In this document: piece by piece, positions 6,507 to 12,694 of the stretch
Numbering within the stretch: the stretch's first letter is position 1
How the letters are laid out: each line of letters begins with the position of its first letter
From: Piscirickettsiaceae bacterium
GTDB lineage: Bacteria > Pseudomonadota > Gammaproteobacteria > Nitrosococcales > Methylophagaceae
NCBI GenBank assembly: GCA_018646825.1
Contig: JABGUA010000123.1
Location: 1-12,822, forward strand
DNA: 12,822 bases
Direction of reading: 5' to 3'
Notes under the pieces: model-generated
The model's input: only the letters and a program-made list of their open reading frames with translations
What the model was told of the DNA's origin: nothing
The model's database searches: none
Program-made: the position numbers and the translations under genes

Positions 6507-6923
6507 TTATTTAGCTTTGACAACAGGGTAATTGGCTCTTGTCCAAGCCTTCATACCGCCTTGCATATTATAAGCTGATTTAAAGCCCATTTTTTTCATG
6601 ATTTTGAGCGTTTTACCACTGCGGTTACCACTGCGGCAGTAAAGCAAATAGGTTTTATCTTTATCAAGTTGCTCTAGCTTTTGAAAAAAACTTTTGGCAT
6701 AAAAATCAATAAGGTGTGCATCTGCAATATGACTGGCATGGAACTCTTTGGGTGTTCTTACATCGATGATTTGACTATTAGGATCGTCACTGTGCTCGGT
6801 GATTAATGCTGAGAAAGCATGAATGTCTACGTTTTCAGAAATGACTTCATCTGCATGCGACGCAGAAGCAGAAAACAGCAGAACAAAAAAAGCAAAGTAA
6901 GTAGAAATGGTTTGCATGCGCAT
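6507..6923 (-). CDS. Exported single-domain rhodanese
   Basis: A 138-residue single-domain sulfurtransferase with a cleavable signal peptide (residues 1-24, hydrophobic ISTYFAFFVLLFSASA, likely cut after SHA), so it should act in the periplasm. The rhodanese fold is shown by SQIIDVRTPKEFHASHIADAHLID (50-73), the active-site loop CRSGNRS with Cys96, and GGMKAWTRANYPV at the end. Cys96 would carry the persulfide. A start at ATG 6923 is preferred over ATG 6917 because AAGGA (6930-6934) lies 6 nt upstream of the first. The DUF218 gene follows after 14 nt on the same strand and is probably co-transcribed. Its sulfur donor and acceptor cannot be inferred; exported rhodaneses may handle thiosulfate, cyanide or protein thiols. 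Confidence 0.9.
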   Translation of the reverse strand: MRMQTISTYFAFFVLLFSASASHADEVISENVDIHAFSALITEHSDDPNSQIIDVRTPKEFHASHIADAHLIDFYAKSFFQKLEQLDKDKTYLLYCRSGNRSGKTLKIMKKMGFKSAYNMQGGMKAWTRANYPVVKAK

Positions 6924-6929
6924 AGGTAA

Positions 6930-6934
6930 TCCTT
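6930..6934 (-). promoter_or_regulatory. Shine-Dalgarno of the rhodanese gene
   Basis: AAGGA on the minus strand, 6 nt before ATG 6923. It chooses between two in-frame ATGs (6923 and 6917) in favour of the first. Confidence 0.7.
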
Positions 6935-7046
6935 AGTCAAACAAGAGTTATTCAAAGCCAGTTAGAGTAGCGTATTTTTATTTTGAACACTAGCTAAATG
7001 GACAAGTTTCCTACGGCTTAAGTTGCTTGTTCAGTCTATTTGAGGT

Positions 7047-7069
7047 CTTATTTATTCTGAATAAATAAG
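7047..7069. repeat. 23-bp AT-rich perfect palindrome
   Basis: Arms 7047-7057 (CTTATTTATTC) and 7059-7069 (GAATAAATAAG) are exact reverse complements around a single T at 7058. It lies between the end of the 118-residue protein gene and the start of the rhodanese gene, roughly 125-145 bp before the rhodanese ATG. With a 1-nt centre it would not fold well as RNA, so a DNA site for a dimeric regulator is more plausible than a terminator. No T-run follows. Confidence 0.6.
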
Positions 7070-7092
7070 TCGATCGAATAGCGTGAATAAGG

Positions 7093-7111
7093 ATTTAATC
7101 TCGAATTAAAT
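7093..7111. repeat. Short AT-only inverted repeat at a gene end
   Basis: ATTTAAT (7093-7099) and ATTAAAT (7105-7111) are reverse complements separated by 5 nt. The structure overlaps the stop codon of the 118-residue protein gene. The arms contain no G or C, so it is weak and may be chance. Confidence 0.3.
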
Positions 7112-7462
7112 TTGATTAACATCGAGGATAGGATCATGATTATTTAAGGTATAAGGTACTTGAAAGAAGTTAGCGATAGTATTTGCACAGCGATAATAGA
7201 TCGGCTCACCATTAATATAGTTTTTTAGCTGCTGACGACTAGGAATATATTGCTCTATTTGTTTTCTTATAAGCGCTTTTTGGCTTTCATCTGCTTGCTG
7301 ATAGTGTCTCTTAAATTGGCTGTAAACCGTTTCTGTTAAAGCGGCTTCGAGTTTTACAAATGAATATTGTTCGACATAACCTGTGATATGTTCAAACAAC
7401 TGGAAGTCGAGTTTCGCGGGACTGGTAATTTGTTGTGAAACAAGTTTATTGGGCGGCGCCAT
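7106..7462 (-). CDS. Conserved-looking small protein of unknown function
   Basis: I do not recognise this 118-residue protein. It has no signal peptide, no transmembrane segment and a single cysteine, so it is probably cytoplasmic. The middle (about residues 35-85) is rich in Gln, Lys and Glu and looks helical (FKRHYQQADESQKALIRKQIEQYI). The C-terminus is more hydrophobic (TIANFFQVPYTL) and ends NHDPILDVNQI. AAGGA stands 8 nt before ATG 7462, which supports real translation, and a possible promoter lies about 65-90 bp upstream. It lies between ypfJ and the exported rhodanese gene on the same strand, with more than 100 bp on both sides, so it is probably transcribed alone. Confidence 0.7.
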   Translation of the reverse strand: MAPPNKLVSQQITSPAKLDFQLFEHITGYVEQYSFVKLEAALTETVYSQFKRHYQQADESQKALIRKQIEQYIPSRQQLKNYINGEPIYYRCANTIANFFQVPYTLNNHDPILDVNQI

Positions 7463-7525
7463 AAAATTAATCCTTAATATATGCTGCTTATCACGCCAGT
7501 CATTTGGCGATCTTATTCTAATAAA

Positions 7526-7554
7526 ATTTAAAAAAATGATGCTATTTACGTCAA
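7526..7554 (-). promoter_or_regulatory. Possible sigma70 promoter for the 118-residue protein gene
   Basis: Minus-strand TTGACG (7554-7549, five of six matches to TTGACA), 17-bp spacer, then TTAAAT (7531-7526, four of six matches to TATAAT). The AT-rich surroundings make chance matches common. Confidence 0.35.
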
Positions 7555-7583
7555 TGTGCTATTCGACGTCATTAAATAAGAGG

Positions 7584-8492
7584 TTAAGACCCAAAAGTGT
7601 TACAGCTTTTCATATCACCTGACTCAAAGCCCGTTTTAAACCAGCGCACCCGCTGGGCAGCGCTACCATGGGTAAATGAGTCTGGACTAACATAACCTTG
7701 TGATTGCTTTTGTAACGTATCATCACCAATCGCACTAGCAGCACGTAAGCCTTCTTCTATATCACCACTTTCTAGTAATTGACGAGAATGATTGGCATGA
7801 TAAGCCCAAACACCGGCTAAACAATCTGCTTGTAATTCTTGCAAAACAGACAGCTTATTACCCTCCACCTTATCAAGGCGTTTTCGTGCTGCTTGGACTT
7901 TAGCTGAGGTGCCATTCAGCGTTTGAATATGATGTCCTACTTCATGGGCAATAACGTAGGCTTGGGCAAAGTCACCTGGGGCATTAAATTGATTCTTTAA
8001 TTGGTCATAAAAGCCCAGGTCGATATAGACTTTTTGATCTCCAGGACAATAAAAGGGTCCCATGGCAGACTGCGCCATACCACAAGCTGACTGAACGACA
8101 TCGCGAAATAAGACTAAGCGCGGTTTTTTATAAGTTAGGCCACGTTTATTGAATAACATCGTCCATGTTTCTTCCGTATCAGCTAAAACAACAGAGACAA
8201 AATCAGCCAGTTCTTTCTCAGACTCAGTTTGTTGCAATGGACCAGAGGATTGTGTCACAGGGGCACTTTGTAAGCCAAGGCCACCTAAAATAGCACCGAG
8301 GTTACCTGTCATTAAGCCATAAGCACCGATGCCAATAACTAAAATAGCGGTACCTTTAAAGCCTAAAAAACGAAAGACCATTGGCAACAGCCGCATTATG
8401 CCGCCACCACCACCCATAGCGCCTAATTTAGAACGACGCATATGGCGTTGATCTTCTATATCGTCACTTCGGCGATTCCCTTTCCAACGCAT
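7584..8492 (-). CDS. ypfJ: YpfJ-family neutral zinc metallopeptidase
   Basis: A 302-residue membrane-anchored protein of the putative neutral zinc metallopeptidase family. The N-terminus begins MRWKGNRRSDDIEDQR, typical of YpfJ, then a Gly-rich stretch (GGGGG, 27-31) and a hydrophobic segment at about 46-74 that should anchor it. The catalytic HEVGHH motif is at 183-188 in AYVIAHEVGHHIQTL, with Glu184 as general base, and the third zinc ligand is probably Glu219 in LQELQADCLAGVWA. A block containing CGMAQSAMGPFYCPGDQKVYID (137-158) is also characteristic. Topology predicts a periplasmic protease domain. The physiological substrate is unknown. GAGAG lies upstream of ATG 8492. It follows bfr on the same strand but a strong stem-loop separates them. 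Confidence 0.92.
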   Translation of the reverse strand: MRWKGNRRSDDIEDQRHMRRSKLGAMGGGGGIMRLLPMVFRFLGFKGTAILVIGIGAYGLMTGNLGAILGGLGLQSAPVTQSSGPLQQTESEKELADFVSVVLADTEETWTMLFNKRGLTYKKPRLVLFRDVVQSACGMAQSAMGPFYCPGDQKVYIDLGFYDQLKNQFNAPGDFAQAYVIAHEVGHHIQTLNGTSAKVQAARKRLDKVEGNKLSVLQELQADCLAGVWAYHANHSRQLLESGDIEEGLRAASAIGDDTLQKQSQGYVSPDSFTHGSAAQRVRWFKTGFESGDMKSCNTFGS

Positions 8493-8619
8493 AGCTAATC
8501 TCTCAGTAGTAAAGATGCAATATCACAAAGATACAATGATTAGTGCTAAGACGACTAGTCTAAATTTGTGCATTCAGGATGAAAGTACCGAGAGGAAAGG
8601 GGTTAAAACGAAAGTGTTA

Positions 8620-8664
8620 ACTTCACTAGCGCTGGAGAAGAGGGGCTATAAGCGCTAGTGAAGT
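8620..8664 (-). terminator. 14-bp stem-loop behind bfr, possible terminator
   Basis: Arms 8620-8633 (ACTTCACTAGCGCT) and 8651-8664 (AGCGCTAGTGAAGT) are perfect complements with a 17-nt loop. On the minus strand the stem starts 7 nt after the bfr stop. The 3' flank is only loosely T-rich (TTTCGTTTT several bases away), so it is an imperfect intrinsic terminator. It may instead mark or stabilise the bfr transcript end. Confidence 0.6.
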
Positions 8665-8671
8665 GTCTTAA

Positions 8672-9151
8672 TTAATCCGCTTTTTTAACTATTTGAGCTT
8701 GAATATAGTTTTCGATACCCATTTTTTCAATCAAGCCTAATTGGCTTTCTAACCAATCGACATGTTCTTCTTCTGACTCTAAAATTGAGTTAAAAAGGTC
8801 ACGAGAAACGTAATCCTTAACTTCTTCACAATAAGCAACACCATCGCGTAAATCAGGGATTGCATCGTGCTCTAAGGCTAAATCACATTCCAGCATTTCT
8901 TTGGTGTCTTCACCAATACGCAAAGCACCTAAATCTTGTAAATTCGGTAGGCCTTCTAAGAATAGAATACGATCAACAAGCATGTCAGCATGTTTCATTT
9001 CATCAATTGATTCATGGTATTCAAACTCAGCCAAATTAGTCATACCCCAATCTTTATACATTTTTGCATGGAGGAAATATTGGTTGATAGCAATGAGTTC
9101 GTTACCTAATGCTTTGTTTAATAATGCAATGACCTTTGAATCACCTTTCAT
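8672..9151 (-). CDS. bfr: Bacterioferritin
   Basis: Iron-storage protein of the 24-subunit haem-containing bacterioferritin type. All di-iron ferroxidase ligands are present at the standard E. coli numbers: Glu18, Glu51, His54, Glu94, Glu127 and His130. Met52, the axial ligand of the inter-subunit haem, is also present, in IDEMKHADML. The block RILFLEGLPNLQDLG (61-75) is near-invariant in the family. The 159-residue length is normal. It therefore looks like a complete, catalytic, haem-binding subunit; no second bfr is in the window. AGGA precedes ATG 9151 by about 8-9 nt. bfd lies 272 bp upstream on the same strand, and bfr has its own promoter. Confidence 0.97.
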   Translation of the reverse strand: MKGDSKVIALLNKALGNELIAINQYFLHAKMYKDWGMTNLAEFEYHESIDEMKHADMLVDRILFLEGLPNLQDLGALRIGEDTKEMLECDLALEHDAIPDLRDGVAYCEEVKDYVSRDLFNSILESEEEHVDWLESQLGLIEKMGIENYIQAQIVKKAD

Positions 9152-9193
9152 GATATTTTCCTGTTGAGATTAGCTAGAAGAAGAGAAGACATA

Positions 9194-9222
9194 ATGTTAA
9201 GAAACCTTGGCACTAAAGTCAA
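9194..9222 (-). promoter_or_regulatory. sigma70-like promoter of bfr
   Basis: Minus-strand TTGACT (9222-9217), a 17-bp spacer and TAACAT (9199-9194). Transcription would begin near 9187, giving a leader of about 36 nt. I see no Fur-box-like sequence over it, in contrast to the bfd promoter. Confidence 0.6.
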
Positions 9223-9423
9223 AACTAAGTGACTGATTTTAATGGTAAATAAGAACGCTTTGTATTTGGTTTAAGCTTTGATGACTGGAATATGAAAACT
9301 AAGGGATGACAGCATCAAATTTAATAAACAATATGAAGGGCTTAGTGTCTATTGTGAAATGGAAACGTGAGTTAATGAACCAGGCTGGCCGCACTTGAGG
9401 GTGATGTAAAGAGGCGTTCTAAA

Positions 9424-9621
9424 TTAACCTTGAGAGACTTGTTGCGGGAAACTGGTTTCCGATAAGGTATCTTGTACTATGGCGTTGACCTTAAACTGGC
9501 ATTTACCACAACAAGAAGCAGCACCTGTGGTTTCTTTCACATCATCAACAGAGCAAGCACCACGTTGAACGGTAGCTTTAATAGTTGCTGAATTAACATT
9601 ATTACAAATACAAACGATCAT
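9424..9621 (-). CDS. bfd: Bacterioferritin-associated ferredoxin
   Basis: A 65-residue [2Fe-2S] protein that docks on bacterioferritin and supplies the electron used to release stored iron. The cluster ligands follow the Bfd pattern: Cys4 and Cys6 in MIVCICNN, Cys38 and Cys41 in SCCGKC. The helical middle (VNSATIKATVQRGACSVDDVKETTG) is typical. Cys37, next to Cys38, is an extra cysteine not needed for the cluster. I start at ATG 9621 because family members begin two residues before the first Cys; an upstream in-frame TTG at 9651 would add ten residues and lie within the predicted transcript start region. A promoter with an overlapping Fur-box-like sequence lies just upstream, so the gene is probably induced by iron shortage. 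Confidence 0.95.
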   Translation of the reverse strand: MIVCICNNVNSATIKATVQRGACSVDDVKETTGAASCCGKCQFKVNAIVQDTLSETSFPQQVSQG

Positions 9622-9653
9622 AATAGTGGCTCTGTGAATTAACGTTAACAAGA

Positions 9654-9682
9654 ATAGTAATGATTCTCATTTGGTATGTCAA
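9654..9682 (-). promoter_or_regulatory. sigma70 promoter of bfd
   Basis: Minus-strand TTGACA (9682-9677, perfect -35), exactly 17 bp, then TACTAT (9659-9654, four of six). Transcription should begin near 9647, about 26 nt before the bfd ATG. Confidence 0.75.
9656..9674 (-). promoter_or_regulatory. Fur box over the bfd promoter
   Basis: The minus-strand 19-mer CCAAATGAGAATCATTACT agrees at 13 of 19 positions with the Fur consensus GATAATGATAATCATTATC, with a well kept core (AATGAnAATCATTA). It fills the spacer and overlaps the -10 hexamer, so bound Fur-Fe(II) would block polymerase. This predicts repression of bfd when iron is plentiful. Confidence 0.75.
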
Positions 9683-9808
9683 CACTTAAAGTTACAGATA
9701 ATTATATTAACGGAAAGTGATGCTTTAAAGAAACGAGCGAATTAAGAGCGTTAGGCTAAGAATAAGCTTGCGCTAGTGTATAAAACTAGTCAATTCCTTT
9801 AGCTCAGC

Positions 9809-10081
9809 TCAGACCAGCTCGAAACTCAAGGCAACGACAAACGCTAAATTCAAAATAATCGTACACCAAAAAAGCCGCTGAAATGGCTGTTTAATGGTTT
9901 TATGTCTCAATAACTGTTGAGCAAACAGCGCGCTAACCCAGCCACCGATTAACGAAAGAAGATGCAATGTTCTTTCGCTGATCCGCCAATGGCCTCTACG
10001 TGCTGCCCATTTATCATAAGCATAAGTTAAGAAGGTCAAAAGGGTGATAACAAGAAAATAGAATAAATAGATCAACAACAT
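9809..10081 (-). CDS. DUF1294 small membrane protein
   Basis: A 90-residue integral membrane protein of the DUF1294 family; function unknown. The pattern is diagnostic: a first hydrophobic helix (LLIYLFYFLVITLLTFLTY), then YDKWAARRGHWRISERTLHLLSLIGGWVSALFAQQLLRHKTIKQPFQRLFW, then a last helix (IILNLAFVVALSF). The DKxAARRGxWRISExxLH and RHKTxKxxF motifs are the conserved ones. Two or three membrane passes are expected. Some family members carry an N-terminal cold-shock domain; this one does not. The Shine-Dalgarno before ATG 10081 is weak. The WHy-domain gene lies 75 bp upstream on the same strand. Confidence 0.87.
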   Translation of the reverse strand: MLLIYLFYFLVITLLTFLTYAYDKWAARRGHWRISERTLHLLSLIGGWVSALFAQQLLRHKTIKQPFQRLFWCTIILNLAFVVALSFELV

Positions 10082-10156
10082 AGCGGATTCTTATAATTTA
10101 GAGGTCACATTAACACCGTGGAACATATCGAAAGCCCTCTCTAGCAACAAAACAAG

Positions 10157-10648
10157 CTATTTTTGGCCTTGTGAGAAGAGCGTCGCATATAAGAAAGTTA
10201 AAACTTGCTCTGAAGTTAAACGGCCTGATTTAGAGAGGGGGATTTCACCGACAGGCGTCATCATATAGCCACTAAACTCATAATCGGCAATACCTGTCAG
10301 CATCACCGCGTTAGCAGATTGTATCGTAGCATCAGTCATCACCTTGATGGGTACAGTAAAGGTTTGTGTGGATAGTGCTGCTAAACTTTTTTTACTACTT
10401 GCTTCGAGTGTTGCAACAAGTAGGTTATTAAGATGAACACTGCCGGTGAGTTCTCTCACGGGCAGTTTGAATTCATTCGGGTTATAAACCTCAACCTCAA
10501 AAACGGCACTTTCTTGTTCTAATGAGAATGAAATCAATTTAATCATGCGTATTTGTGGCGTCTGCATCGCGTCCATATCGATAGCATTAGCAGAAGAAAA
10601 CGGCAACAAACTTAAGAAAAAGAGTAAAATGGCGGTTGTTTTTGTCAT
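10157..10648 (-). CDS. Exported WHy/LEA14-like protein (paralog of the 5270-5740 lipoprotein)
   Basis: A 163-residue protein with a cleavable signal peptide, MTKTTAILLFFLSLLPFSSANA, and no lipobox cysteine, so it should be free in the periplasm rather than lipidated. The mature part is one WHy / LEA14-like domain: ISFSLEQESAVFEVEVYNPNEFKLPV with the NPN-x-F-x-LP turn, then LNNLLVATLEASS. It aligns without gaps to the lipoprotein encoded at 5270-5740 over about 125 residues, with about 50 identities counted by eye. I start at ATG 10648, where the signal peptide begins; the in-frame ATG at 10681 would add a charged 11-residue stretch. The gene is divergent from the pseudouridine synthase. No enzymatic role is expected. 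Confidence 0.82.
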   Translation of the reverse strand: MTKTTAILLFFLSLLPFSSANAIDMDAMQTPQIRMIKLISFSLEQESAVFEVEVYNPNEFKLPVRELTGSVHLNNLLVATLEASSKKSLAALSTQTFTVPIKVMTDATIQSANAVMLTGIADYEFSGYMMTPVGEIPLSKSGRLTSEQVLTFLYATLFSQGQK

Positions 10649-10729
10649 TGGTTTGTCTCTCTCGAATTGGTTAAAACGCATAGAGGTTTGACTGCCGTTG
10701 TTGTTTAACAGTTCAAGCCTTTAAATGTT

Positions 10730-12379
10730 GTGGAAAATAATGTGATTAACCCTTTTTTTACGCCTTTAGAACAACCGTTGACGATTGGCTTGCCCGATAG
10801 CTTCACATACCCTTTCTATTATGAACCACATCCACTGTGTTTGCAGGCTGCTGAACAGCTACAACAGGTGTTAAGAAGTGACGCTCAGTTCAGCCAAACA
10901 GAAGAAGGAAAAATGTTTGGCGTCATAGTGGTACAGAATGAGGTGGGGGATATTGGCTATTTAAGTGCTTTTTCTGGTCAAATGACAGACAAGAATAACT
11001 ACTTTGTACCCGCATTATTTGATTTGAATGCGTCGTCATTCTTTCAGTCTGGCCAGATTGAAATTAATGCCATTAATAAAACATTAAGCGTATTAGAGTC
11101 TAACCCTAGTCTTGCGAACTTAGCATTAGAGCTCGATCAGCAAGAGAACCTAGCTAAAGCCGAGATTGCAAAATATCGACAAGAAATTATTCTAGGACGC
11201 AAAGTACGAAAAGAAAAACGTACAGGAGGTTTGGCAGCCTATTCAGATGGCGATTATCAAACCCTTTTAATGGTACTTGCAAAACAAAGTGTGGCTGAAA
11301 AAAACCAACTTAAGGCACTGACGGAAGCTTGGCATCTGAAGCTTGATAAAAAACGACAAGCCTTATCTGCGATAACAGATGAAATTGATGGGCTCAGGAG
11401 TAAGAGAAAGCAACGTTCACATGCTTTACAGCATCGACTCTTTGAGCAATATTCTTTTTTAAATGCCAATGGCGAAAAGAGGACATTACTGTCTTTATTT
11501 GAGCAAACAGTACAAGGTAAGCCACCGGCAGCGGCGGGGGACTGTGCGGGACCAAAATTATTACAGTATGCCTATCAGCATAAAATGACACCCTTGGCGA
11601 TGGCTGAGTTTTGGTGGGGTGGCTCGCCGAAGTCAGAGATCAGACATCATGGGCAGTTTTACGGTGCTTGTCAGGGTAAGTGTAAGCCGATTTTAACGCA
11701 TATGTTGCAGGGTCTTGAGGTAGAAGCTAATCCCTTGCTCAACAATCTAGGTAAGGACAAGCAGCTCGAGTTCGTTTATCAGGATGATGTGATGGCCATA
11801 ATTAATAAGCCGGCTGAACTGTTATCTGTGCCCGGTAAGCAAATTCAAGACTGTGTTTATACGCGACTTCGTACTTTGTTTCCAGATGCAACAGGGCCTT
11901 TAATTGTGCATCGCTTGGATATGTCGACATCAGGTTTAATGGTGATTGCATTAAATAAACAAGTGCATAAGAAATTACAGCAACAATTTATTGGGCGTAT
12001 TGTGAAGAAAAGATATGTTGCGATATTGGATGGTCTGATCGAGCAACAATCAGGCTTGATTGATTTGCCTCTCAGAGTTGATTTAGAAGACCGGCCACGC
12101 CAACTTGTTTGTTATGACTATGGGAAAGCAGCACAAACGAAATGGGAGGTTATCGCCGTGGAGAAGGGTAGGAGTAGGGTTCACTTTTACCCTGTTACCG
12201 GAAGAACGCATCAACTTCGCGTTCATTCGGCACATAACTGGGGTTTATCGACACCAATACTAGGCGATGATCTTTATGGTAAGAAAGCCAGTCGACTTCA
12301 TTTACATGCTGAGACACTTGAGTTTGAACATCCCAAAACAAAAGAGTGGCTGTCCTTTCAAGTTGCTGCCGACTTTTGA
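10730..12379 (+). CDS. RluA-family pseudouridine synthase with long N-terminal extension
   Basis: Isomerises uridine to pseudouridine in rRNA or tRNA. The catalytic domain is residues about 345-549: VMAIINKPAELLSVPG, LIVHRLDMSTSGLMVIAL with catalytic Asp397, RYVAILDGLI and VTGRTHQLRVHS (489-500), then LLHLHAETLEFEHP-like motif II/III. The HRLDMSTSG form resembles RluA (23S U746 / tRNA U32), but the target is not certain. The first 340 residues are unusual for RluA: a strand-rich part (GVIVVQNEVGDIGYLSAFSGQ), a charged, probably coiled-coil stretch (about 128-240), and a block with Cys272, Cys314 and Cys318. There is no S4 domain. GTG 10730 is the only usable start after TAA 10706-10708; the ribosome site is weak. 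Confidence 0.9.
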   Translation: MENNVINPFFTPLEQPLTIGLPDSFTYPFYYEPHPLCLQAAEQLQQVLRSDAQFSQTEEGKMFGVIVVQNEVGDIGYLSAFSGQMTDKNNYFVPALFDLNASSFFQSGQIEINAINKTLSVLESNPSLANLALELDQQENLAKAEIAKYRQEIILGRKVRKEKRTGGLAAYSDGDYQTLLMVLAKQSVAEKNQLKALTEAWHLKLDKKRQALSAITDEIDGLRSKRKQRSHALQHRLFEQYSFLNANGEKRTLLSLFEQTVQGKPPAAAGDCAGPKLLQYAYQHKMTPLAMAEFWWGGSPKSEIRHHGQFYGACQGKCKPILTHMLQGLEVEANPLLNNLGKDKQLEFVYQDDVMAIINKPAELLSVPGKQIQDCVYTRLRTLFPDATGPLIVHRLDMSTSGLMVIALNKQVHKKLQQQFIGRIVKKRYVAILDGLIEQQSGLIDLPLRVDLEDRPRQLVCYDYGKAAQTKWEVIAVEKGRSRVHFYPVTGRTHQLRVHSAHNWGLSTPILGDDLYGKKASRLHLHAETLEFEHPKTKEWLSFQVAADF

Positions 12380-12407
12380 GATGGGTTTATGACGAAGAGA
12401 TGTAATC

Positions 12408-12689
12408 TTAGCGACGATAAATAGTCTCGATAAGGTGGAAACCAAATTTAGTTTTAATTGGCCCATGTACAGTGAGTAGTGGTTTTTTAAAAACGATATT
12501 ATCAAACGCTTTTAACATCCGCCCGGGAGGAAACTCGCCCAAGTCGCCGCCTTTTTTAGCAGATGATTTACACAAAGAATGCTTTTTAGCGATATGAGCA
12601 AAGTCTGCACCTTTAGTTAATTGTTGTTTCAGTTCGTCAGCTTGTTCTTTTGTTTTAACCAGAATATGGCGTGCATTTGCAATAGCCAT
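12408..12689 (-). CDS. ppiC: Parvulin-type peptidyl-prolyl isomerase PpiC
   Basis: A 93-residue single-domain cytoplasmic parvulin, the same length as E. coli PpiC (Par10), which catalyses cis-trans isomerisation of prolyl bonds. Conserved features are ARHILVK with His8, GADFAHIAKKHSLC with Cys40, KKGGDLGEFPPGRMLKAFDNIVF (45-67) with Met58 and Phe62, and TKFGFHLIETIYRR at the end with His85. No signal peptide or chaperone domain is present. ATG 12689 starts 5 nt after the stop of the PLP-enzyme gene and no Shine-Dalgarno is visible, so translation is probably coupled to that gene. It is convergent with the pseudouridine synthase, 28 bp away. Confidence 0.95.
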   Translation of the reverse strand: MAIANARHILVKTKEQADELKQQLTKGADFAHIAKKHSLCKSSAKKGGDLGEFPPGRMLKAFDNIVFKKPLLTVHGPIKTKFGFHLIETIYRR

Positions 12690-12694
12690 AATGG

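Noticed and set aside
8901..9167. 88-residue plus-strand ORF inside bfr
   Set aside because: It is antisense to bacterioferritin, whose metal and haem ligands are all intact.
9152..9423. Possible small gene or RNA in the bfd-bfr gap
   Set aside because: Both strands lack a convincing start with a ribosome site, and I see no terminator hairpin; only the bfr promoter can be supported.
9622..9651. Ten-residue N-terminal extension of Bfd from TTG 9651
   Set aside because: Bfd proteins start two residues before the first cysteine, and the predicted transcript starts near 9647, after that codon.
11257..11591. Minus-strand ORFs inside the pseudouridine synthase gene
   Set aside because: They are shadows of the coiled-coil and cysteine regions, with no start signals of their own.
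12302..12505. 67-residue minus-strand ORF across the 3' ends of the pseudouridine synthase and ppiC genes
   Set aside because: It covers the ends of two well-supported genes in another frame and has no family resemblance.
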